Shown here piece after piece: positions 21,674-31,595 of a stretch of 64,000 nucleotides of DNA (position 1 is its first letter; every line of letters starts with the position of its first letter). The notes under the pieces are model-generated. The model did not search any database. It had not been told where the DNA came from and saw nothing but the letters and a program-made list of their open reading frames with translations. Origin of the DNA: Gnetum montanum (taxonomy: Eukaryota > Streptophyta > Gnetopsida > Gnetales > Gnetaceae). Both the position numbers and the translations under genes were made by a program. The stretch spans positions 302,906 through 366,905 of the forward strand of contig MNCI01010159.1 of assembly GCA_015680685.1 (NCBI GenBank), written 5' to 3'.

Positions 21674-22721
21674 CTACAACCATTGAATGAAGTGTGAGTA
21701 TCTTAAGGTGGACTTTCTTGACACCTACTTGTCCAACCACAGGGAAAGTCTTCTTTGTTGAGCGTAGCCTCTTGATTTTTTCCTTGGAGGCCCCACCATC
21801 TCCACAATGTATCACTTAACCCTGTTCGCATCCCCAACAATGGTTGGTGGATACTTGCCCACACTATCATGGGAATAAGATGACTGTGACCTTCCCAGAT
21901 GTACCTTCATCATGACTGAATATGACTCCTCAATCCTCTCTAGAGGGTCCTACGCATAAGTGGTGGTGAATAAGTGTTTAATCCATGGCTTGGATAGCTA
22001 CTTGCAATCCTGAATGATCCAATGTCCACTATCCCTAATCACTAGAAACTCTACAAGCCTTCATAGATAGGCTACAAAGAATGTGAAGTGAAAGTGAGAC
22101 CTCACATGGACATTGTGGAGAAGCCTGGAAATCTTTGCCTATAATTTGGCAATAATAGAGGAGGCCTAGGTAAATTAGGTATCTTTCTTTATGACCTCCT
22201 ACACCACCTGTGCCTACTCCACCCTAAGGACCTTTCCTTAGGAGACTAGTTTAGGAAAGGCACAAGCATGAAAAAGAGGGTAAAGCCTTTGGACCTCAGA
22301 CACACACACATTTCCAACTATGATACCTTTACAAAAGCGAGTGGTTCCTAGCCAATATTTAATCTCTTCCCTCTAGTCCACCTCTTAGTTGGACTTGTCA
22401 ATGATTGATAGACCCTTAGAGAGAAGGCCAAATAAGTTAGTAAAGAAAGCATTGTTGAGGTCCAAGACAATGCTCACTCCATGCATGTGAGTTATAAAGC
22501 AGTGAGCATCATGGCTGAAGGAGTCAATGATAGTCACCATCTTGGCCACTAGAGTGCTTGGGCTAAGGGCCAAGAAAAGGTCCATCAACTTAGAACATGT
22601 AAGTTGACCAGTTAAAGCCTTTGAGGCCTGGTGGCATAGCCACTTTTGCACCCCCTCTACATCACCATATTTCATAATAAGGGTGGCTTCACTACGGCTA
22701 GTGGTAACCATTGCCACCTCT
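21674..22721 (-). pseudogene. Antisense gene, exon 3 (largest)
   Basis: 1048 bases that, with the two bases carried from exon 2, give exactly 350 codons without a frameshift. Fourteen in-frame stops are present, nine of them TAG. Readable stretches include VTTSRSEATLIMKYGDVEGV, LFLALSPSTLVAKMVTIIDS, SEVQRLYPLFHACAFPKLV and a basic region GPPRKKSRGYAQQRR that could be a nuclear localisation signal. No known transposase, nuclease or retroviral motif was found. It ends at TAG|GTTAGT, an old CAG|GT donor. Confidence 0.75.
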
Positions 22722-22826
22722 CTTAAAGCAACGATAGTTGTAACATAGGCAAACACAACGTTAGCATCATATGATTAATGGGTGCATGAGAATAAGTAAT
22801 AAAAGTCAAGCTAACATAGCAAACAC

Positions 22827-23102
22827 CCATGTGGAATGAATGGTGTGTGTGACAGAGGTAGTGGTGCAACAAGCTCTCCAAAGATAGGCTTACTACTAGC
22901 CCATCCCTCGTTAAGACAATCATAGGTCTAGCATTTCTCGAATGCCTTCAAGTATTAAGTGGGGTAGTTCTTCAAGTTCTTTCCCAACTATTCAATAATG
23001 ACATCCTAGAAGCTTGGACTAGAGGAAAATAACTCTAGCATAGTACGAGTCAAAGTAAGAGCCCCTACCTCATCATGGAGTCCCTCATCATCAACTTTAA
23101 AC
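22827..23102 (-). pseudogene. Antisense gene, exon 2
   Basis: Between the acceptor ATGTAAG|G and the donor CATGG|GTGTTT. 92 codons, four stops. Reads FKVDDEGLHDEVGALTLTRT and ASSKPIFGELVAPLPLSHTP. The carry of two bases is the same on entry and exit, matching both neighbours. Confidence 0.7.
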
Positions 23103-23187
23103 CTTACATTAGACATCCATAGTTAGTAGTTGGTAAATCTAGCATGGCCAATAACAATGAGACATAATGAAAAGCAAGAGCACTTAC

Positions 23188-23640
23188 CCTTCGGCATAAT
23201 ACATAGTCCCAAGTGGGTTCTAGAAGATTGTATGCATGTGCATGGCAATGAAAAGGATGTTTCTCTTATTATAACAAGATAACTTTGGCATGCTCTAGAT
23301 CCTAGCTAAGGGATGAATACTCCTAGGACCTAGTCTCAGGCCACCTGCTCAATCACCAGTAGTCATGGGCTCATCGAACATGAATCTCAGTATGTCTTAA
23401 TTGGCCCCTGCCAATAACATCTCAATGATGGCGCTTGCAACCTCCACTACCAAGTGTGACCACATGATCATACTATAGTGCTATAGTAGGTAAGCTAGGA
23501 ATTCGAATTCCCCTATCCAAAACCACATCACTTAATGGTCTAACTTCATATCGAGTATAGGCGTGTTGGACACAGGCTCACTGATGCAGGGTAGAATGTC
23601 GATGAGCTCCATGAAAACTAAGATAGGCTTCAGTAGCACT
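23188..23640 (-). pseudogene. Antisense gene, exon 1 (first one seen)
   Basis: Between the acceptor TTTTTATTGTAG|AG and the consensus donor GAAGG|GTAAGTG. 150 codons with six stops. The first ATG in frame gives MELIDILPCISEPVSNTPIL; because the exon begins at an acceptor, an untranslated or short coding exon must lie upstream (23650-25800) but I could not place it. Seven exons together give 1016 codons on the strand opposite to the host element, wholly within its PR-RT intron. Confidence 0.7.
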
Positions 23641-23699
23641 CTACAATAAAAAGACAAAAAATGAATGTAGTGTTAGCACATAATAGATTACGTTTTGGC

Positions 23700-25840
23700 A
23701 TGAAATATTAATTTATGCTTAGCAAAAAATTAGCAAATTCAGCCCAAAATGGCATAACTTAGAAATATGTCCTTAGGGTCCCTCACGGGGCCCCACGGGT
23801 ATAGGACATCGATACCTATTTGACACACCTAGTGTTCATTGGGGTACAATACTAATGTAGCATTAGCATTTCAATTTACACTCACATTTATCTTAGTTTG
23901 CATGTTTCGGTGGTTTCACATGACCAATTTGCAAGTTTGGCATTTTGGCAAGCTCTAACACATTTAGCACTTTTTTTTCATGTGGCATTCTAGCATTTAT
24001 CATTCTCACACTTCAACATTGCATGTTTGGCATTTTATTACAATTTGGCATTCTTTACCCTTTACACTTGGCAAATCCTCTAAATTTTTTTCTATCTCTG
24101 GGTGGGGTAGCTTGTGATGCTTAGAAAATTCTAACTTTAGGTCACTTCTCTGGGAGTGTAGCCCATGATAATGTTTTATTAGAAAAGAAAAATTCTAACT
24201 ATTTTCTATGCTCCCTAAGGAGTGTAGCCTCGAAAAATTGTCAAATTTTCTAACTATTGGCTATGCTCCTTAGACAACATAGCCCCAAAACATGTGAAAA
24301 AGTAACAAAAAAATTTCTCTAATTGTTGGAAGCATAGCATCCCAATCCATTTGGAAGTTGGCCAATTTGGCCTAAGTGCTGGCTATGCTCCCCAGAGAGC
24401 ATAGCCTCTAGGGCATGAAATTTTGCAAAAAGAAAAAAAATTGACTACTACTTCCACCATTGCACTGTTCCCTCATCTCAAGCATTGTGTTNCATCCTTG
24501 TGGTCATGTTGTTGGTCTTCTCCTTACCCCCATGGCCTTCCCCATGCATTCCCTGTCCTTGTAAAACTTAGCCCTTCCTTTTTCCCTCACCCTACATTGC
24601 CCCCAAATTATAGAAAATAAGCAATAGTAAAGCCTTGTCCCTTAGCCATGGCCATTCTAGGTTGTAATGGCTAAACCCTTGCCCTGTCTTTCATCTCACA
24701 TCACTAGAAATCAGAGAGTTATGACCATGCACCACATGCAAACCCATGACTTTTCCAGTCTTGGCCACACCACCATGACAACCATAGCCTCTACCAAACC
24801 CCTTCATTGAAATTGGAAAAAATAATAATATAGGGGATAGGACCGCAATGCACTTTCACATCATTGTCACTCACACCCCATGTGCCTAGAAATATCAAAG
24901 AAGAGAAATGGGGAAATGGGGGGTTCTCGTGAACCCTTGCTCCTAGGCCATAGCTGCCCTAGTCTTGGCCACAAAATTGCTATTTTTCCCTTTTCCCCTA
25001 CCATAGCCTTCAAAATAAAACTCATATTTGCAAGAAACCCTATTTTGCATCATCCAAAACGACACTAAAACACAAGCCCCATGCCCATGCACCACATACA
25101 CATATAGGAAAGCACAAAAAATGTAGACCCACAACCCATGCATGCATCTTCTTCCTTTGGCCATGGCTACCAAGGTGGCCAAGGTGGTGGTGAGCCCTAC
25201 CAAGGCAAGTCACCCTAGAACTCAAACCCTAATGCTAGACAAGGGAAGCAAGAATACAATGAAACAAAAATAGTTGCAAGGGGTGAGTGTAGCAAGTGTA
25301 CTTGATGGTCAGCAGGCACTCTCCTCTCCTCCACTTGAAACCATGGTAGGCATTCTAGGGCTTGTCTTCCCTCTTCCACATTGGTGAGTATGGGGTGTCA
25401 ACGGTCACTATGGTGTGTCATCCTAGTGCCACACTTGGGTGCTACACTCTAGTGCTTCATACTTCTTGTTATGATCTGGGCCCCACACCTCACTTTAACT
25501 ATGCTACATTCTATAATTTCTTGTTTTCACTCCAAAAAATAATATTTTACCCCTTGGTAAAACACACATATATGCCCTCCTAGGATAATTAAATGTGCCA
25601 CCTACTACATCAGCACTCCCACACTTAGGCATATTTTCCTGAGTTTCTTGAGGAGCATAGTAATAAGGTGAGTGTAGCAAGGGGTGAGCATAGCAACCAG
25701 AGTTAGAAAAATGTTTAAACTTTTTCTGGTGGTCCTCAGACTTAGAAAATTTTCTGAATTTTTCTGGTTGCCCAACAAACACCCAACCCAATTCCACATT
25801 CTAGACACTCTTTTCCCGACTTGAACCAATGCATCTTGCA
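23700..25840. other. LTR-like block upstream of the antisense gene
   Basis: At 24080-24430 hairpin-like TATGCTCC...GGAG/GAGCATAG motifs recur at ~80-120-base spacing with TTTTCTAACTATTGG between them, in the style of the element's own LTR palindromes. Related GAGCATAG phrases recur around 25650-25700. A single N is at 24492 without flanking duplication. Open frames on either strand here (24423-25841) look accidental. The block could hold the promoter of the antisense gene or be captured LTR sequence. Confidence 0.5.
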
Positions 25841-26036
25841 CAGGCCATGGTCTACTATGACCTTAAACTAGCAACCCCATGGCTTGCTAAGGCTTGAAAT
25901 TGGCTCGCATATTTACTTTTCTAACATTCACTCTTGCACACTTAGGCAATTATTCATTACATTGCTTTCCTCATTTTATGCATTGTGATTCTGTTAAGAT
26001 AGGTCTAGCTTGACGTTCTTTCTGGTTTTTTTGTAG

Positions 26037-27720
26037 GATATGTCACAAGATTACAACATGAGTGCATATGAGCATTTTCATTCATTGTTGGCCCTCACTG
26101 GACCTCACGGTGATCTCATTTGATGCATCGATGCCCAATGCCTAGACCTTGAGCCCATAGTCCATGATGACTATGTAACATTTGTAGAAGCACCGCTAGA
26201 TTAGCTCAACCATCTAGGTAGGGCTCTTGATCTAGAGACAGGTGACATCACTAGGGATCCCCTCATCAAAGTCCTTGTAGCAACACTCAATGGTGAGGCG
26301 AAGACATTGAAACTTAGTTCCTTGTTAGAGCCTTAGCACATCCAAAGTATCATCAAAGTTCTCAAAGATAACATGAAGGAATTTGCATGGTCCTACAAGG
26401 ACATGCTAGGCCTAGATCCTTGCATAGTGCAGCACAACATCATCCTTGATCCTCATATGAAACCAGTTAAATAAAATTCCTATAAGGTTAGGCCTAAGGT
26501 GGCATTGGTGGTTTATGATAAAATCATCAAGCTCTACAAGGCTGGTTTCATCTAGAAAATTGACTATGTAGACTAGGTTTTCAACATTGTGGTTGTACCT
26601 TAGAAAAATGGAAGCATACACATCTGCATAGACTTTCAAGACTTGAACAAGGTGACCATGATTTTCCATTGCCTAGCATTGACCAACTATTTAATACTAT
26701 GGTTGGTCATGCCTTATTGTCCTTCATGGATGGGTTCTTTGGATACAACCAAATTCGGATCAACCGAGAGCACCAACTCAGTACAACCTTCATGACCCCC
26801 TAGGGCATATTTTACTATAAAATGATGCCTTTTAGACTAAAGAATGTAACAATATCCTACCAACATGCCATGACATACATCTTGAGTGACTACTTGTTGG
26901 ACTTGCTTAATGACTACGTTGATGACATAACAGTTAAGTCTAAGATGACACATAACCATGTAGATGACTTAGACTATGTACTTAAGCATTGCCTTAGACA
27001 TGACCTTAGGCCAAATCCTAAGAAGTGTGTCTTTGGCATCAAAATGGATCACATGCTAGGTTTTGTAGTATTAGAAGTAGGCATATGCATAGACTTCGAT
27101 AAGGTTAAGGCCATCATTAACTTAGCATTTCCAACTAACCTTAAGGAGCTATGTGGGTTACAAGGAAAAATGTAATTCATTCATAGGTTTATCATGCAAT
27201 TGACTAACAAGTTGTAGCCCATGCAACATTTTCTCTAAAATGGAGTCCACTTTGAGTGGATAGCTCAATGCTAAGAGGCATTTGACAACCTCGAATAGGA
27301 GCTAGCTCAGCTTCCAACAACCTACCCTTCATAAGAAATTAAAACTTTTTACATCTACCTAGCAATCTCTGATGCATCCATTGTTAGAGACTTTGCCAAA
27401 AGCGAGACGATGGCTTAGAGGTCCCTATATACTACCTAAGCCATGCGTTAGTGGCCCATGAAGAAAAATACAATGATGTGGAAAAGAATTGCATCACCTT
27501 AGTCTTTGCACTTAAGAAGTGGAGGCACTATCTTTTCCGTAGCCAAGTAAACATCATCTGCAAAAGCAATGTGGTTCAGGCAATCACAATGAACATCTAT
27601 GAAAGTAGTGAAATTGCATAGTGGAAAGCAATAACTATGGAGTTTGACCTACATTACATAGCACAAGCATTAACCAAAGGTTAAGCAATAGCCACACAAC
27701 TAACAACTTCACCAATAAAC
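26037..27720 (+). pseudogene. Tat/Ogre reverse transcriptase and RNase H
   Basis: The open frame begins right after the splice acceptor (DMSQDYNMSAYEHFHSLLAL). Towards RT it reads VLKDNMKEFAWSYKDMLGL, then VRPKVALVVYDKIIKLYKAGF. The palm has NGSIHICIDFQDLNKVT, MMPFRLKNVTISYQHAM and the catalytic YVDD (26915-26926) in DYVDDITVKSK. The thumb and connection follow (HVDDLDYVLKHCLRH, RPNPKKCVFG). The gypsy RNase H (27240-27700) is recognisable by EKYNDVEKNCITLVFALKKW but more broken. Several stops and at least two frameshifts. It would copy the element's RNA into DNA. Confidence 0.85.
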
Positions 27721-27768
27721 AATCAAGAAATGGTAGACCTAGAATTCCCAAATGAGCATGTTAGCAGT

Positions 27769-28190
27769 ATAAGTTAAGTGCCTACCAACTTTAAGGCAAT
27801 CTTATACTTCGATGGTGCTTCAACCTCTCAAGGGGGTAGTACCACTGTTGTAATCACATTTCCCTCTAGGGAGATCCAACCCTTTTCTTATCACTTTACA
27901 TTTCCTTGCACTAACAATGGAGCAAAGTACGAAGGTCTCCTTAGAGGCCTTATAGCATCTTGTGACCTAAGAATTTGAAACATAGTAGTCTGAGGTGATT
28001 CTTAGTTAGTCATCAACCAATTTATAAAGGTTTATCCTTATAAATCATAACATTTACAACCTTATTATGACTTGGCAAAGCACTTACTCAAATAATTTGC
28101 AACCATAGATATCCAACACATTCCTGCTGATGCATTAGCTACACTAGCCTTGAGCATTGCACCTAACATGTTTCATGCCTTGCCCACCTC
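27769..28190 (+). pseudogene. Second (archaeal-type) RNase H of the Tat/Ogre element
   Basis: The frame from 27778 reads FKAILYFDGASTSQGG (first catalytic Asp in FDG), SREIQPFSYHFTFPCTNNGA, then AKYEGLLRGLIASCDLRI. The usual catalytic Glu of AEYEG is Lys. A GDS follows (LVINQF), with a last conserved HIPADALATLA block. A second RNase H between RNase H and integrase is a known acquired domain of the Tat group and confirms the lineage. Confidence 0.85.
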
Positions 28191-28429
28191 AGTAACAAAT
28201 TGCATTGAGCCTATCACACAAGTAACTAACATTGTATCCATAGCCACAACAAGCATAGCTCACGCACAAGAATGGTATGATGACATTAAGACATACCTTC
28301 AATAGGATGAGCCTCTACAACATTTGACCACTACCCAAAAGGATGTAGTGCAAGAATGATTGCAACAGTATGTCATTGTAGGTGATAACATGCTTTTTCA
28401 TAGATCCTATGATGGCATACTATTGACCT

Positions 28430-29160
28430 ACATTAGTGATGGTGAAGTGAAAATGATCATTGATCAAGTCCACAAGGGATTGTGTAGAGGCTGCATAGCA
28501 CCTAGGGCAATGGCATAAAAAATTAGATGCTTAGGCTACTATTGGCCTTAGATGGAGCGTGATTAAATCTCCAAGGTCAAGACATGTGACATGTGTCAAT
28601 AACATGGTAACTTAATGCATGTGCCACCCACTGAACTACACATCACGCAGATCATGTGGCTATTTCAACATTGGTGATTGGATATCATAGGGCCAATCAC
28701 ACCTAAGTCCTTTGCAAAACATAGCTTCATCATAACCACAATTGAATACTTTATCAAATGGGTTAAAGTTATTCCCCTTAGGAAGAAAACATTGCAACAA
28801 TTTTGCAAATTCATCCTTGAAAATATAGTAACTCAATTTGGCTTGCCCATGACCATTATCATGGACAACAAGCCACCGTTTAGTAGTACAAAGACCAAAA
28901 CCTTCTATGAATACCTTGGCATTAAGAATTCCTTCTCATTATCATACTACCTATAGGCAAATGGCCAAGTGAAGGCCATAAAAAAGGTCATTTTTAACCT
29001 TCTAAAGAATATGCTTAGCAATAGCAAATGATGATGGCATGAGCAGCTAGTCTACGCACTATGGGCCTATCGTACTATGCACAAAAAAACAATAGGTAAG
29101 ACGCAATGTAGCCTTGTGTATGGGTCTGAAGCCATTTTGCCTCTTGAATTGTAGGTCCCG
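28430..29160 (+). pseudogene. Tat/Ogre integrase
   Basis: The zinc-binding N-terminus (VHKGLCRGC, KVKTCDMCQ) is followed by the catalytic core: LDIIGPITPKSF with the first Asp; IIMDNKPPFSS with the second Asp (MDNG in the family); and ANGQVKAI at ~28960, where the third acidic residue is Lys in place of Glu. Then NLLKNMLSN, LWAYRTMHKKTIGKTQ and LVYGSEAILPLEL, the conserved end of plant gypsy cores. The C-terminal part continues in broken form to ~29500. Confidence 0.85.
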
Positions 29161-29554
29161 TTGCTTTGTGTGATCCTCTTGAAATTCATTGATGAGGCTT
29201 AGAATAATGATTTTAGAAGCATTAACCTCGATTCTATAGAGGAGGAGTGCATGAAAATGCTTGGCCGTATCAAATGGTATCAAGAAAAGTAATGGCAAAA
29301 GCACCATCACAATTAGCATCAATGCCTAATTAGGAGAGGGGACTTAGTCCTCAAGGCCATTCATGAACCTGTGAACAAATTCTTAGCAACTAGGAAGGGC
29401 CTTTCTTAGTCACTAGGGCCTATGAAAATGGAGCATTCAAGCTTGCTAATCTAGATGGTAACAAATTTTCCAATCCGATCAATCATTCATACCTGAAGTT
29501 GTACCATGCCTAGTACACAATGTTGCATCAATGATGAAGCAAGGTAAGTGAGCT

Positions 29555-29935
29555 TCTACTATGATGTTAAACTACCATAGCAAGCCCAATATGACATTAA
29601 ACTAGCACAAAGCATCCTTGGGCTATGACGTTAAATGAGCACAATAAGTCCACTATGACTATAAACTGGCATAGCAAGTCTTTGGGTCATGATACTAAAA
29701 CTAACATCCATAACATAGTCCATTATGACTATAAACTAGCAAAGCTCATCCTTGCATCATGACATTAAAATAACACAACATCCACCATCTACTATGATAT
29801 TAAACTGCATACAATAGTCTACTAGGACTATAAACTAGCACATCATGGTCTGCTAAGACCTTAAACTAAGTTCATGGTCTACTAGGACCTTAAACTAGCA
29901 TAGCATGTAGTCTACTAGGATCTTAAACTTAGTTC
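29555..29935 (+). repeat. 3' region tandem-like repeats, TATGACNTTAAACTAGCA type
   Basis: At least a dozen loose units of ~30-40 bases built on CTATGAC-TTAAACTAGCA-A. The same core occurs inside the intron (19330-19835, 25845-25900). Tandem repeats in the 3' untranslated region are known for Ogre-type elements. Confidence 0.75.
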
Positions 29936-31595
29936 ACAATTTAGCACACATAGCTCAACATGCATAGTTCTATGGATGAGTGGACGTGAATACTTCCAAT
30001 ACTCTGTCATTTGCCCATGCCTAATGGGTAGGGCAAGGTGGGGCATTGTAGTTTCAAAATGAAGTCCATGTCATTAAGAAAAAGCCTCTGGAACATTTGC
30101 AACATTATTTCCCTAGGAATTTTTTTGATCCTCTAGATATGTCATTGGGCATTTTGCTAACCTTCAAGAGCTACCACCACCATCAATAGTCATACCACCC
30201 CCAAGCTGTGCTAACAACATCATCGACTTTGGGTATTTCATTATTGATTAGAGCTCTCACTAGAAGCACCACCCACTAGACTCGTAGTAGTACTATGGCC
30301 TAGCCATAGCACTACCATCCTCCAACCCTCACCATTGCCTGGGCTTGGAAGCACATCCAATAGCTTGGTTCCTTGCCATTTTTCTAGATTTTCAAGCTCC
30401 TATCCATGGTGTGAAGTCTTGAGCACTTGCATTGCCATTGCCCCTAGCTTCTTCGTCAGCCTCCCTTGGGTGCTCACTTTTGGTGTGGCTACTGGAGCTT
30501 TTGTAGCCTTCTAGCTCTAGCACCTGCACTAGCCTTCTTTCTTTGGCACTACAAGCCCATGCAATTGGTCCAACACTCATGAAACTTGCAGTGTCTTTAC
30601 AACCAGTAGTTTGCTCTTATCTCACATGTTGTGTGATGGTTCTCTTGTTTTCTCTGTGTTATGTTTGAAGGACAAAGCCTTGGAGGCGGTCATTCAAAGG
30701 TACATTTCATCATAGCAGCATGTCATCACATTGCTTCGATGTGCCTAGTTGAACTTGTTGATCCACTCAATAGTGCACATCCCTATTACCTTGCTACAGT
30801 CCACTCACATTTGCCCCTTTACCTTACATTTCACAGCCTCCCAAATAGGCTTCTTCAATGCACATGGCACCCTTCTTTTAGTCGACCATAGAATACATGA
30901 TGGACATAACGCAACTCATCCCATGGGGAGCCTCTATGGGTTGGTCAAAGTCCAAGTGAATGTAACGCAACTCATCTCGGGGGTGGAAACACCTATCCTA
31001 TAGATGTGACATGGTTTCCTCTAAGAAAAGCCTATCAAGTGGCATGCAATCCACTCAATGATAAGNNNNNNNNNNNNNNNNNNNNNNNNNNNNNNNNNNN
31101 NNNNNNNNNNNNNNNNNNNNNNNNNNNNNNNNNNNNNNNNTGTCCACAAGCACAGTGTAGTAAAGCTGAAATTTTGCAACTGATCCAACCCTAACTTCAC
31201 ATTAGCCTTTTCATAAGCACTCCAACAAGAGGTCAACATGTTAAGGGTAAGCCATTCTAGTACTATGGGTGATGGCTCTCTCACAAGCACTTTGATGAGA
31301 GGCCATTATTTTGGTGACAAGCCACCCTAGTGCCATGATCATAGTCAGCCATGCTAACTTTGCATCTTGCAGCATGATACATCGTTTGCATCACATTCCT
31401 TCCTTGCTACCCCAAGCCAATTCCCTACATACATTACCTTTAGCATATCATTACCTTTAGCATTCTTGAGCCTAGTGAAGTGCCATCTGATCAATTACTA
31501 ATGAGTGATGTTGGTGCTATGCCTACTCTGGTGTTTTAGGTTCTTTGTTGATGTCTCTTGGGCCACTCCTGCAAATGTTGACAAAGAGGGACCAA
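29936..31595 (+). other. Tat/Ogre 3' untranslated region with N gap
   Basis: No domain recognised. Open frames (30392-30580 minus, 30661-31003 plus) look accidental. Ns fill 31066-31140. The region ends in the purine tract ACAAAGAGGG (31581-31590) just before the 3' LTR. Confidence 0.6.

Larger units (their letters stand above)
19112..26036 (+). other. Putative PR-RT intron of the Tat/Ogre element, ~6.9 kb
   Basis: Ogre elements are known to have an intron between protease and RT. The acceptor is strong: a branch-like CTTGAC, a T-rich run and TTTTTTTGTAG|G at 26036, directly followed by the open RT frame. The donor near 19112-19130 is less certain. The intron contains TTAAACTAGCA-type repeats at each end, the antisense gene (20030-23640) and an LTR-like block (24080-24430). 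Confidence 0.7.

Noticed and set aside
24423-25841. Several open frames as genes
   Set aside because: Short, over low-complexity or LTR-like sequence, with no domain or conserved partner.
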